From an uncultured Collinsella sp. (GTDB lineage Bacteria > Actinomycetota > Coriobacteriia > Coriobacteriales > Coriobacteriaceae), in NCBI GenBank assembly GCA_900540985.1, contig UQIC01000002.1:54602-118601 (forward strand): a DNA stretch of 64,000 bases, written 5' to 3'. Both the position numbers and the translations under genes were made by a program. Of the stretch, positions 1 to 8,600 are shown one piece after another. Positions within the stretch are counted from its first letter, which is position 1, and each line of letters opens with the position of its first letter. Below the pieces are notes generated by a model that worked only from the letters and a program-made list of their open reading frames with translations, was not told where the DNA came from and did not search any database.

Positions 1-36
1 CTTTGTCACATTTTTTGTATGAGGGGAGGTGTTGAT

Positions 37-417
37 ATGGACGAGAACAAGATGGGATGGCGCGAGTATGCGCGCTATGCCGAGATGTCGGCCGAGGAGT
101 TGGCGCGCGATTGCGAGGTGCAGGTGTTTCGCGCGACGGGTCCGGGCGGACAAGGCGTCAACACGACGGACTCGGCGGTGCGCATGAAACATATCCCTTC
201 GGGAATTACCGTGACGGCGCGCGAGAGCCGCAGTCAGTTCCAAAACCGTAGTAGCTGCCTGCGTAAGCTGCGCGCTGAGCTTGAGCGTCGCGGGCGTCCA
301 CCGCGCCGACGCGTAAAGACCAAGGTGCCTCAGCGCTCTCGCCAGCGCAGGCTCAATGACAAGCACTTCAACGCCATTAAAAAGGCCAACCGTCGCAAAC
401 CGGGCAGCGACGAATAG
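37..417 (+). CDS. Peptide chain release factor-like (RF-1 domain) protein
   Basis: A 126-residue protein with the class I release factor catalytic motif GPGGQGVN (GGQ at residues 37-39), followed by a basic tail rich in Arg and Lys. Short GGQ proteins of this type (ArfB/YaeJ-like and related RF-H-like proteins) hydrolyse peptidyl-tRNA on stalled ribosomes; they lack the codon-recognition domain, as this one does. The start at 37 was chosen because GGAGGT lies 6 bases upstream; an earlier in-frame start at 19 has no ribosome site. It stands alone, and a long palindrome follows its stop codon. The GGQ assignment is firm; whether it acts in ribosome rescue is inferred from family. Confidence 0.85.
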   Translation: MDENKMGWREYARYAEMSAEELARDCEVQVFRATGPGGQGVNTTDSAVRMKHIPSGITVTARESRSQFQNRSSCLRKLRAELERRGRPPRRRVKTKVPQRSRQRRLNDKHFNAIKKANRRKPGSDE

Positions 418-425
418 CTTCCTCA

Positions 426-496
426 TAAGTTGCGGTGAAATAGGGACTGTTTTGCGGCTTTAGCTGCATAAACAGTCCCTATTTCACCGCAACTTA
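426..496. repeat. Palindromic repeat family P1, copy 1 (complete, perfect)
   Basis: A perfect 27-bp inverted repeat (426-452 with 470-496) around a 17-base loop, lying between the convergent release-factor-like and lipid kinase genes. Its outer part contains TTGCGGTGAAAT on the left and the complement on the right. Other copies of the same outer sequence occur at 24412, 46896, 49999 and 62334, with half copies at 24046 and 63855. It would form a very stable hairpin on either strand and may end transcription of both neighbours. Confidence 0.9.
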
Positions 497-503
497 GGTT
501 GGG

Positions 504-1466
504 TTAGCGGGTGGGGCGCCAGACATGGAGGGCGCCGGCGAGGATGTCGACCTCGATGCGCGAGGCGACGATGGGCTCGCCGTCGGCCTGGATGGGGTAG
601 TCGGGCTCCTCGAACGTGAGCTCGGCATGACGGCAGTGGCGCATGCGAACCGGCGGCAACTTGGTATGGTGGCCGTCCTTGGCCGAAAGAAACATAGGCA
701 GGGCGACCGCACGGGGGACGGGACCGCAGGCGTAGCAGACGTCGAGCATGCCGTCACAGGGATCGGCATCGGGACAGATGCGATAGCCCGAGCCATACGT
801 GGGGCCCAGCTGAATCGCCATGATGATCGCCCTCACGCGCTCGGCGGGCGCCCCGTCAAAGCTGACTGCCATGGGGTAGTTGCGATAGCGCAGGCCAAAC
901 TGCTCAAGTCCCGAGAGGGTGTAGAGCGGAGCGCCGGCGAGGCCCGTCTTTTTGCGCAGCTCGGTGGTGCCAAGGCCGATGGCGGCATCGATGCCGACCG
1001 AAAGCGTCTGGTCGTAGTACTCAACGGCAGCCTCGCCGCTGCCGCACGCAGGGCTCCACGAGCGAATGCGCCCGATGTCCTGACGCTGCGGCTCGCAGGT
1101 GAGCAGCGCGCCAAAATCCTTGCCGGAGAAATCGTCGATGCCGAGGGTCTGGGCAAAATCATTGCCGGAGCCTACGGGCAGGACGGCAAGCGCTGGTCGA
1201 TCCGCCTCTTCTTGCGCCATCAAGCCATTGACGACCTCGTGAATTACGCCGTCGCCGCCAAGGGCGATAACGGTGCGATAGCCCTCGACCTGTGCGGCAA
1301 GCACCTTGGCGTGCCCCGCGCGTTCGGTCAGCACCAAGTCAAACTGGGATGCGCGCGCGGTCATGTCCAAAAAGCGCTGCAGGCGCTCAGCGACCTCGCG
1401 CGCCGCACCCGACTGGGCGGCAGGGTTGGCGATGATGAGCGTGCGACCAAAATTAGTTGCGTGCAT
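504..1466 (-). CDS. Diacylglycerol/lipid kinase family protein (YegS/DgkB-like)
   Basis: A 320-residue protein of the diacylglycerol kinase catalytic family. The N-terminus has the nucleotide-binding stretch LIIANPAAQSG (10-20) and the signature ALGGDGVIHEVVNGL with GGDG at 70-73. The C-terminal half is the beta-rich YegS/DgkB-type domain. Such enzymes phosphorylate diacylglycerol or related lipids at the inner face of the membrane and recycle lipid head-group turnover products. The start at 1466 has AGGAG upstream; the longer reading to 1538 adds a tail unlike the family. It is followed on the same strand by nothing but the palindrome at 426-496. Confidence 0.85.
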   Translation of the reverse strand: MHATNFGRTLIIANPAAQSGAAREVAERLQRFLDMTARASQFDLVLTERAGHAKVLAAQVEGYRTVIALGGDGVIHEVVNGLMAQEEADRPALAVLPVGSGNDFAQTLGIDDFSGKDFGALLTCEPQRQDIGRIRSWSPACGSGEAAVEYYDQTLSVGIDAAIGLGTTELRKKTGLAGAPLYTLSGLEQFGLRYRNYPMAVSFDGAPAERVRAIIMAIQLGPTYGSGYRICPDADPCDGMLDVCYACGPVPRAVALPMFLSAKDGHHTKLPPVRMRHCRHAELTFEEPDYPIQADGEPIVASRIEVDILAGALHVWRPTR

Positions 1467-1553
1467 GGGGCGACTCCTGGCGTATGACGTGACGGTGCGG
1501 TCGCGCTCAGGTCGAATTGCCCCCGATTGTGGCTGCACGGCGAATACTAACGT

Positions 1554-2975
1554 CTACTCTATCAGGTCGTTGTGGCGCTCGATAGCATCCGCTACCGTAC
1601 CGCCTTCATCCACAATAAGCGAACGGCGTTTAGGCGAGACAATGCGCTGCGCGGGATATACGCCGCGGTGGCCGCCGACGAGATAGCTGATAAACGCCAC
1701 GATCACGAAGAAGCCGGCTGCCGTGCCGTGGAACAGGTCGATGGCCATCATGCAGGTGGTGATGGGCACGTTGAGGCCGGCGCAGAACACGCCGAGCATG
1801 CCGAGAGCCGCCAGAAAGCTGGGGTCGATTCCGACGAGGCAACCGATCCAGCCGCCGAGCGCCGCACCGATGCCAAACAGGGGTGTGACCTCGCCGCCTT
1901 GGAAGCCGGCGCCCAGAGTGAGCGCCGTCACCACGAGCTTGATGACTGCGTCGGCAAGGGTCGTGGTACCGGCGAACCCGGCGCCCGAGAGCCAGGTGGC
2001 AAGGCCGGCATAGTCCCAGGCGTCGAGAAGGGCATAGGCGGCCAAAACCACGAGCGCGCCCACGAGTGCGCGAGTAAGGTAGTTGGTGATAAAGCGACCG
2101 TACAGGCTCTTGACGGTTCGAACCGACCAGGCAAAGAGGCGTGCCGTCAAACCGAAGATAATGGCGCTGATAACAACGATGACAACCGTCCGTGGTGTCA
2201 TGTTGGGAACGCTGGTGATGACATTCGCCTCGTACTCGGTTCCCAAGGCAAGCGACGTAAAGTAGCCGGTAAACGAGGCGACCAGGCAGTAGATGCCCGC
2301 GGTGTAGTCGATCTTGCCGATAAAGCACATCTCCATGCCAAAGAAAGCTCCGGCAAGGGGCGAACCGAATACGGCGCCAAAGGCCGACGAGATGCCGGCG
2401 AGCATGAGGTCGTGGTGGTCATGCTTTTCGAGATGGGCGAGGCTCGAGATGTTGCTGGCGATAGTGCCGCCAATCTGCACCGCGGCTCCCTCGCGACCGG
2501 CCGACCCGCCCGTTAGGTGCGTGAGCGTGGAGCAGACGAAGGTGAGGACGGCCATGCGCATATGGATGAGGCGTGTGCCCAGGGCGGAGTCAATGACCAG
2601 GTTGTTGCCACGCTTGGCGGCGAGACCGTGGTTTTTGTACACCCATGTGGTGGCAACGCCCACAACGGGAAGCAGCGCGTAAATCCACGCATGGTGCTCA
2701 CGATAATCGGTCGCGATATTCAGCGAGGCCAAAAACGCCCAAGCGGCAACGCCCATGGCGAGAGAGACGATGACGACAAGTATGAGCAACTTGGCGCTCG
2801 CGAATAGGTTGCGGACGTTGCGGCGCGTGTCGACAGCCAAGAGATGCTCGGAGCGGGTGAGCTGATGCCTGCCTGCCATGATGACGTCGTTCAGGGAGAA
2901 AAAACCGCCATCGTCGAGCGGCTGGGGATGATCCTGCGCCTCATTTGCGCTTTCGGGTTTGTCGTTATGAGCCAT
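1554..2975 (-). CDS. CLC-family chloride channel/antiporter (voltage-gated type)
   Basis: A 473-residue polytopic membrane protein. The CLC signature GSAGREGAAVQIGG lies near residues 158-170 and the second pore motif GGEVTPLFGIGAALGG in the C-terminal half. CLC proteins move chloride or fluoride, either as channels or in exchange for protons. No CBS domains are present, as in short bacterial members. The start at 2975 follows a GAGGA site; the first nine residues of the longer reading are not supported. A TATAAT sequence on the minus strand near 3010 could be its -10 box. The lipid kinase lies 87 bases downstream on the same strand. Confidence 0.9.
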   Translation of the reverse strand: MAHNDKPESANEAQDHPQPLDDGGFFSLNDVIMAGRHQLTRSEHLLAVDTRRNVRNLFASAKLLILVVIVSLAMGVAAWAFLASLNIATDYREHHAWIYALLPVVGVATTWVYKNHGLAAKRGNNLVIDSALGTRLIHMRMAVLTFVCSTLTHLTGGSAGREGAAVQIGGTIASNISSLAHLEKHDHHDLMLAGISSAFGAVFGSPLAGAFFGMEMCFIGKIDYTAGIYCLVASFTGYFTSLALGTEYEANVITSVPNMTPRTVVIVVISAIIFGLTARLFAWSVRTVKSLYGRFITNYLTRALVGALVVLAAYALLDAWDYAGLATWLSGAGFAGTTTLADAVIKLVVTALTLGAGFQGGEVTPLFGIGAALGGWIGCLVGIDPSFLAALGMLGVFCAGLNVPITTCMMAIDLFHGTAAGFFVIVAFISYLVGGHRGVYPAQRIVSPKRRSLIVDEGGTVADAIERHNDLIE

Positions 2976-3184
2976 ACGTTCCTCTTTTAGGTTGCAACGC
3001 AAGCATTATAAAACGTGGTAAACGCGACGAGCCGGTGGGTTGGTTTCCATTCTGTTTCGCGGCCTGCAACCGACAGGTGTATTTGCGGGTGCAGGCCGAG
3101 TCGCGGTCGTGCATCGGGGATTATACTGAGACAAGCATAAAGAATCGGCGCCCCTGTTGTGCGCCGTGGCATTAAGAGGTGCAT

Positions 3185-4447
3185 ATGGCAGAGAAACTCA
3201 TTCCGCTGGAGGACGCGCAGTCGATTGTTTTGTCGCACGTTGCTCCGACCGATCTCGTCGAGATTCCCGTGTGGCAGGCCGCCGGTCTTCCCTTGGCCGA
3301 GGACGCGGTGGCCGATATCGACATCTCGCCGTTTGCCAACAGCGCTATGGACGGATATGCCGTGCGCTCGGCGGACTTGGTGCAGGCGTCTGGCGAGGCG
3401 CCGGTGACGCTCGACGTTATCGGACACGAGGCCGCGGGCCATGTGTTTGAGGGCGCAATCGCCCCGGGCGAGACCGTCCGCATTATGACAGGCGCGCCGG
3501 TGCCCGAGGGTGCCGACGCCGTAGTGAAATACGAGATCGTCGAGGTGCTCGATGGTGACGGCAACGAGGGCTCACACGCGAGCTTCTCGGCGCCGGCCAA
3601 GGTGGGGGAGAACGTTCGCTCTGCTGCCGAGGAGGCCCATGCCGGCGATGTTGTGATGCGCGCCGGCGAGGTTGTGGCTCCGGCCGGCGCCGGCCTGCTG
3701 GCAAGCGCCGGTTACGCGAGCGTGAAGGTGCACGCTGCCCCACGTGTGGGCATCATCTCGCTGGGCACGGAACTGGTCGCACCGAGTAAAGTACCGGCGC
3801 GCGGTCAGATTCGCGATTCCAACTCGTCCGCGTTGATGGCCGAAGCACTCGATGCAGGAGCCGAGCCCGTGTTCTACGGCATTGCGCCTGATGATGAGCA
3901 GGCGATTGCCGAGCTCGTGCATCGCGCGGTGCAAGAGTGCGATTTTGTCATTACGAGCGGAGGCGCCTCGGCGGGCGATTACGACTATGTGACGGCGCTG
4001 GTCCAGCGCGAGGGCGAGGTGCTGTTCGATCGCATCTCGATGCGCCCGGGCAAGGCCATTACGTTTGGTTTGCTCGGCGGCAAGCCGTATTTGGGGCTTT
4101 CGGGCAATCCCGCGGCGGCGTATGTGGGCTTTGAGATGCTTGCCCGTCCGGCGATTCGCAAGATGCGCGGCTTTGCCGAGGGTGCGCGTCCCGTGCAGCG
4201 GGCGACGCTTACGCATAGCGTGAAGAAGCGCCAGCATCGCCGCTTCTTCGATCGCGCCACGGTTTTGTGCGACCCCGAGACCGGTGAGCTGTTGGTGACC
4301 GAGGCTAAGACGCAGAATTCGGCGCTGCTTGGAACTATGCAGCGTGCGAACTGCCTGCTGTGTATTGACGAAGGACCGTGCGAGCTCAGGGCGGGAGATG
4401 TCGTGGACGTTGTTCGCGTCGACCTGCCCGAGGGCGCCGTGTTGTAG
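3185..4447 (+). CDS. moeA: Molybdopterin molybdotransferase MoeA
   Basis: A 420-residue MoeA, which inserts molybdate into adenylated molybdopterin, the last common step of molybdenum cofactor synthesis. Visible motifs are NSAMDGYAV (52-60), TGAPVPEGADAVV (102-114), SGGASAGDYDYV (258-269, the MoaB/Mog fold) and GLSGNPAA (304-311); domain IV ends the protein. The ATG at 3185 is preferred over the GTG two codons earlier because AAGAGG lies just upstream. mogA follows after 10 bases, so the two are probably one transcript. A TATACT at 3122 is a possible -10 box. Confidence 0.95.
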   Translation: MAEKLIPLEDAQSIVLSHVAPTDLVEIPVWQAAGLPLAEDAVADIDISPFANSAMDGYAVRSADLVQASGEAPVTLDVIGHEAAGHVFEGAIAPGETVRIMTGAPVPEGADAVVKYEIVEVLDGDGNEGSHASFSAPAKVGENVRSAAEEAHAGDVVMRAGEVVAPAGAGLLASAGYASVKVHAAPRVGIISLGTELVAPSKVPARGQIRDSNSSALMAEALDAGAEPVFYGIAPDDEQAIAELVHRAVQECDFVITSGGASAGDYDYVTALVQREGEVLFDRISMRPGKAITFGLLGGKPYLGLSGNPAAAYVGFEMLARPAIRKMRGFAEGARPVQRATLTHSVKKRQHRRFFDRATVLCDPETGELLVTEAKTQNSALLGTMQRANCLLCIDEGPCELRAGDVVDVVRVDLPEGAVL

Positions 4448-4457
4448 GAGGAATGCT

Positions 4458-4937
4458 ATGGAGCTGAAGATTTCGATTGTGACGTGCTCGGATACGCGCG
4501 ATCTTGCTCAGGACGAGGCGGGTGCTGCGCTCGAGGAGCTTATCGAGGCGCAGGGCTGGACGGTCGCCTCACATGTGGTCGTGCGCGACGACGCCAGCGA
4601 GATTGGTGATGCCATTGTGGAAGCTGCTGATGAGTGTCACGCCAATGTCGTACTCACTTGCGGCGGTACGGGGCTTTCGATGCGCGATGTGACGCCCGAG
4701 GCGACGCGTGCCGTCTGCGACCGCGATGTGCCGGGTATTGCAGAGGCAATCCGTGCGTATTCCATGACCAAGACACGCCGCGCTATGCTCTCGCGCGCCG
4801 TGTGCATGCAGCGTGGGTATACACTTGTCATCAACTTTCCGGGATCTACGAAAGCGGCCCGCGAAAGCTGGGAGGCCGTGAGCGACCAGCTGGAGCATGC
4901 GGCCCAAATGACGGCGGGCGGCGGGCACGCCAAATAA
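4458..4937 (+). CDS. mog: Molybdopterin adenylyltransferase MogA/MoaB family
   Basis: A 159-residue single-domain Mog protein with TCGGTGLS (67-74), the DVTPEAT stretch and the C-terminal FPGSTKAA motif. It adenylates molybdopterin before MoeA loads molybdate; the product feeds the molybdoenzymes elsewhere in this window (fdhF, the oxidoreductase at 41255, the hydroxylase at 51066). GGAGG lies immediately upstream of the ATG at 4458; the longer open frame begins inside moeA and is not real. MogA and MoaB are hard to separate by sequence alone. A terminator hairpin follows. Confidence 0.9.
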   Translation: MELKISIVTCSDTRDLAQDEAGAALEELIEAQGWTVASHVVVRDDASEIGDAIVEAADECHANVVLTCGGTGLSMRDVTPEATRAVCDRDVPGIAEAIRAYSMTKTRRAMLSRAVCMQRGYTLVINFPGSTKAARESWEAVSDQLEHAAQMTAGGGHAK

Positions 4938-4948
4938 GCGGTTTACCT

Positions 4949-4985
4949 GCGGCGGAGCGACCTTGCGAGTCACTCCGCCTTTCTT
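4949..4985 (+). terminator. Intrinsic terminator after moeA-mog
   Basis: GGCGGAG and CCGCC arms with paired GAC/GTC form a hairpin that is followed by TTTCTT. It ends the cofactor-synthesis pair before the molybdate transporter operon. Confidence 0.75.
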
Positions 4986-5018
4986 ATGCAGCGACAGTGC
5001 GGGCCGTCTCGTGGTTAT

Positions 5019-5082
5019 TGGTAAAAGAAAATTACCAGGCGAGGGATATTTATCATAAACATTATTCGCGTGAAAGTATAAT
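5019..5082 (+). promoter_or_regulatory. Possible modA promoter and operator
   Basis: An AT-rich leader stands out from its GC-rich surroundings. TGGTAA (5019-5024) is repeated inverted as TTACCA (5032-5037), and a TATAAT lies at 5077-5082. No good -35 box is seen at 17 bases, which would suit an activated or repressed promoter. A molybdate-responsive regulator is the obvious candidate from the genes controlled, but the sequence is not a recognisable ModE site. Confidence 0.35.
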
Positions 5083-5142
5083 CTATTAACAGAATAAAGC
5101 TCGCGGCGGGACGCCCGGGCGTAGCCTTCGAAAGGGTTGAAC

Positions 5143-6015
5143 ATGTTCGATATGGTTTCTCGCCGCGGATTCGTCTCGCTTTCTGCTGTCGCCGCTGCCG
5201 GTCTTGGGCTTGCCGGCTGCTCGGGCAATAAGACGTCCGAGCCGGCCGGATCCGATGCCAGTTCTGCTAAGGCGTCTTCCAAGAAAGCTGTCGAGCTGCA
5301 GGTCTTTGCTGCCAACTCGCTCGAGAAGGCTCTGCCCGAGGTCCAGAAGCTCTACACCGACCAGACCGGCACCACCTTTGCCGACACGCAGTTTAAGGCG
5401 TCCGGCGACCTCGTCGAACAGATGCGTGCCGGTGCCGCCGTCGACGTGCTCATCACGGCCTCCAAGAGCACCATGGATGACGCCGAGACCGCCGAGCTCA
5501 TCGACGCCGATACGCGTGAGGACATGTTTGTCAACGACCTTGTCATCGTTCGCGCCGAGGGCTCCGATACTAAGGTCGAGGCCATCGCGGACGTCGCGAA
5601 CCTGGACGGCAAGATCGCCATCGGCGACGCTAAGACCGTTCCCGCCGGCAAGTACGCCAACCAGGCGCTGGCTTCTGTGGGTCTCTATACCGGCACCGAG
5701 GGCGACGACGGCGAGTACACGCCCGAGCTCGCCGACAAGGTAGCCCTGGCCGATAAGGTGGGCACCGCCGCCGCCTATGTGTCCACAGGCGACTGCGTGG
5801 CCGGTTTTGTCTTCAGCTCTGACATCTTTCGCTACGACGGCATCGAGGAGGCCTTCGTGTGCCCCGAGGATTCGCACAAGCCCATCGTGTACCCGGGTGC
5901 CGTTGCCGAGAGCTCCGAGCACGCCGACGAGGCTAAGGCGTTCATCGACTTCTGTTTGACCAGCAAGAAGGCTCAGAAGATTTGGGCTAAGTACGGCTTT
6001 GAGCTTTCCGCGTAG
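5143..6015 (+). CDS. modA: Molybdate ABC transporter substrate-binding lipoprotein ModA
   Basis: A 290-residue binding protein. The N-terminus carries a twin-arginine-like SRRGFVS (6-12) and a lipobox LAGC with the lipidated cysteine at residue 26, followed by a Ser/Ala-rich linker. The mature part has the ModA-type ELQVFAANSLEKALPEV opening and a later GTTF segment. It captures molybdate (possibly also tungstate) outside the membrane for the ModB-ModC pair that follows. The ATG at 5143 follows AAAGGG by 6 bases. It is the first gene of modABC. Confidence 0.88.
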   Translation: MFDMVSRRGFVSLSAVAAAGLGLAGCSGNKTSEPAGSDASSAKASSKKAVELQVFAANSLEKALPEVQKLYTDQTGTTFADTQFKASGDLVEQMRAGAAVDVLITASKSTMDDAETAELIDADTREDMFVNDLVIVRAEGSDTKVEAIADVANLDGKIAIGDAKTVPAGKYANQALASVGLYTGTEGDDGEYTPELADKVALADKVGTAAAYVSTGDCVAGFVFSSDIFRYDGIEEAFVCPEDSHKPIVYPGAVAESSEHADEAKAFIDFCLTSKKAQKIWAKYGFELSA

Positions 6016-6083
6016 TGCGGCTTGGCGCGATAATTCCATCGTTTTGTGTTTAACTCCGTCCTTGTATTCGCTTGGAGCTTTTC

Positions 6084-7526
6084 GTGCTTAATAGATTCCG
6101 CATGCTTGTCGCCTGTGCTTTGACCTTCGCGCTTTGCTGGGTGCCGGGATTTGCGTTTGCTGGGGACGCTGAGGACGGGGCCCAGGTTGCTGCGACCGCT
6201 CATGGGCTTTCCTATGGGATCGAAGGTTTTGAGCGGTTGGCCAAGGGGACCGCTCGTGACATGGAGGGCCAGCCTGAGGGCTACCGGTTTCCCGTTGACG
6301 AGGACGTGGACCTTGTGGTGGCGCCTGCTGCCGATCGCGTTGTGGTGTGGATATCGCCCAAGGCGGTCGAGAAGTTTGGATTGGATCCGCAGGACAACGA
6401 GTGCGCATCGGGTCTCAAAGCCCTCGTCTGTGAACTCGACAGCGCAAACTGCATGGGAGGTGCGCAGCTGGGGGACGTGGATCTTCCTTGGTATGTTACG
6501 GCGGAAACAACGTTTGATGCCGGCGGGTATACCTATGGCTTTGACGAACGAGGTGCGGATGGGGACCGCTATGTGGTGATCGCATCAGCCTCGGGTGATG
6601 CCAAGAGCGGCGCGCGTTGGCTTGATAGCGCTCAAATGGTAGAAGCATCGTCTGTCGTGTTGCGGGATGAGCAGGGCCCCTTGACCTCTCTGGCCTCCTT
6701 TTTGGGCGACATCGACTATCGCCCGTTTTGGGTGTCCATTAAAACGTGCGGCCTTGCCCTGCTGATCTCCTTTGCGCTGGGCCTGTTCGCCGCGTGGAAG
6801 ACTATGGGTACCTCGAGTCGCATCAAGGGCCTGCTCGATTCGGTCTTTACGATTCCTATGGTGCTGCCGCCCACGGTCTGCGGCTTTTTGCTCCTCATGC
6901 TGTTTGGCCGCTCGACTGGGGTGGGCCGGTGGCTTATCGCGCACGGTATCTCGATTGTCTTTACGTGGCCGGCGGCGGTGATCTCTGCCGTGGTGGTGTC
7001 GTTTCCCCTGGTCTACCGTACGGCGCTCGGTGCCTTTGAGAGCCTCGACACGCAGATGCTCGATGCGGCGCGCACGCTTGGCTGGTCCGAGCGTCGCATC
7101 TTTACCAAGCTTATGATGCCCCTTGGTTGGCCCTCAATCGCAGCGGGCACGGTGCTCGCCTTTGCCCGCGCGATGGGCGAGTTTGGCTGCACGCTGTTCT
7201 TTGCGGGCAACTATGCCGGCATTACCCAGACCATTCCCATCGCCATCTACTTTGAGTGGATGAGCGGCAACACGTCGGTGGCGCTCTTTTGGGTCGCCGT
7301 CGTAATCGTGTTTAGTTTCCTGGTCATCCTGTTTATCAATATGTACACCGCTCATTCGCAAAAGTATCGCGAGCGGGGCCTTTCCTGTGTGGAGCGCAAA
7401 CAGGTCAAAGATCTTGCCGGACAGGGCGATTCGCTCGACCCGGCGGGCGGCGATGCCTTGCGTATCGATCGCGAGGCGCTGGCCGAGCTCATGCGCGATG
7501 ATGCGGCGCCGCAGGGAGGTCGATAA
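6084..7526 (+). CDS. modB: Molybdate ABC transporter permease ModB with extra N-terminal extracytoplasmic domain
   Basis: The C-terminal half (from about residue 215) is a normal ModB permease: several membrane segments and the ABC-contacting EAA loop AARTLGWSERRIF...PLGWPSIAAG near residues 328-355. Unlike the usual ModB of about 225 residues, this protein has about 480. It begins with a signal peptide (residues 1-26, ending GFAFA) and a soluble domain of about 180 residues outside the membrane that I do not recognise. There is also a C-terminal cytoplasmic tail of about 50 residues. The GTG start at 6084 has GGAG upstream and leaves a positively charged signal-peptide front; TTG at 6072 and ATG at 6102 are alternatives. 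modC begins three bases after its stop. Confidence 0.85.
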   Translation: MLNRFRMLVACALTFALCWVPGFAFAGDAEDGAQVAATAHGLSYGIEGFERLAKGTARDMEGQPEGYRFPVDEDVDLVVAPAADRVVVWISPKAVEKFGLDPQDNECASGLKALVCELDSANCMGGAQLGDVDLPWYVTAETTFDAGGYTYGFDERGADGDRYVVIASASGDAKSGARWLDSAQMVEASSVVLRDEQGPLTSLASFLGDIDYRPFWVSIKTCGLALLISFALGLFAAWKTMGTSSRIKGLLDSVFTIPMVLPPTVCGFLLLMLFGRSTGVGRWLIAHGISIVFTWPAAVISAVVVSFPLVYRTALGAFESLDTQMLDAARTLGWSERRIFTKLMMPLGWPSIAAGTVLAFARAMGEFGCTLFFAGNYAGITQTIPIAIYFEWMSGNTSVALFWVAVVIVFSFLVILFINMYTAHSQKYRERGLSCVERKQVKDLAGQGDSLDPAGGDALRIDREALAELMRDDAAPQGGR

Positions 7527-7529
7527 GCC

Positions 7530-8600
7530 ATGTCGCTCGTTCTGGATATCAAAAAGCACTACCCCGGGTTTATGCTCGACATACAGCTTGAGGCCGGCGA
7601 GGAGCGTGTGGCGCTGCTCGGTGCCTCAGGTTGCGGCAAGAGCTGCACGCTGCGCTGCATTGCCGGTGTGGAGACGCCCGACGAGGGCAAGATCGTCGTC
7701 AACGGCGTGACCTTTTTTGACTCGGCGGCGGGCATCAACCTGTCGTCCCAGGAGCGAAAATGCGCCCTGTTGTTCCAAAACTATCAGCTGTTTCCCAACA
7801 TGACGGTGGCCGATAACGTATGCGCCGGTGTAAAGGATGCGGGCGACGCCGCCGCGCGCAAAAAGCTCGCCGAGCGCTATCTGGGCATTTTCGGTCTGGC
7901 CGATTTTGTCGACCGCTATCCCGCGCGACTCTCGGGCGGTCAGCAACAACGTGTGGCGCTTGCTCGCATGGTGGCGGCGCATCCGGGCATTTTTATGTTC
8001 GACGAGCCCATGAGCGCGCTCGATTCCTATCTTAAGAGCGCGCTCGAACAGAACATGCTCGACCTGTTCGATGTGTGCAACCGCACCGTGCTCTACGTGA
8101 GCCACGACATCGACGAAGCGTGCCGCCTCTGCCAACGCATCTGCGTGATGCACGACGGGCATGTTGAGGAGATCGGCTCCATCGAGGACGTGGTCCGCCG
8201 TCCGCAGACGCTGGCGGCGCTTCGCCTGACGGGCTGCAAGAACACAAGCCGGGCGCGCAGGATCGGCGACGAAGAAGTTGAGGCCCTCGACTGGGGCATG
8301 ACCTTTAACGTGGGTCGCGAGGTTCCCGATAATGTGGCGTACCTGGGCATTCGCGCAAGCTACTTCCATGTGGACAATCGCGCTGAGCGCGGTCGCAACA
8401 GCTACGATTTGCACGTGGCCCGCGTGAGCGATTCGCGCTTTGAGCGGCTGGTGTTGCTGGACGTGCCGCGCGCTGATGCGCCCACGCGTCTGCAGTGGAA
8501 GGTCAACAAGGTGGGCGTGCCTGTCGACGAGCTGCCGCAAGCAGGCGAGACGCTGCGCATGCACTTCGATGCGAGTAGGATCCACTTGGTTTGTCGATAG
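7530..8600 (+). CDS. modC: Molybdate ABC transporter ATP-binding protein ModC
   Basis: A 356-residue ABC ATPase. Walker A is GASGCGKS (31-38), the signature is LSGGQQQR (134-141) and Walker B is IFMFDEP (154-160), with YVSHDIDEA as the H-loop region. After about residue 230 a C-terminal segment of about 120 residues occupies the place of the molybdate-sensing TOBE domain of ModC. It powers import through ModB. The gene follows modB with a 3-base gap and a GGAGG just upstream. Confidence 0.9.
   Translation: MSLVLDIKKHYPGFMLDIQLEAGEERVALLGASGCGKSCTLRCIAGVETPDEGKIVVNGVTFFDSAAGINLSSQERKCALLFQNYQLFPNMTVADNVCAGVKDAGDAAARKKLAERYLGIFGLADFVDRYPARLSGGQQQRVALARMVAAHPGIFMFDEPMSALDSYLKSALEQNMLDLFDVCNRTVLYVSHDIDEACRLCQRICVMHDGHVEEIGSIEDVVRRPQTLAALRLTGCKNTSRARRIGDEEVEALDWGMTFNVGREVPDNVAYLGIRASYFHVDNRAERGRNSYDLHVARVSDSRFERLVLLDVPRADAPTRLQWKVNKVGVPVDELPQAGETLRMHFDASRIHLVCR

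Noticed and set aside
4986..5142. Molybdenum cofactor riboswitch before modA
   Set aside because: I could not fold the leader into the known motif. Only a short inverted repeat is clear.
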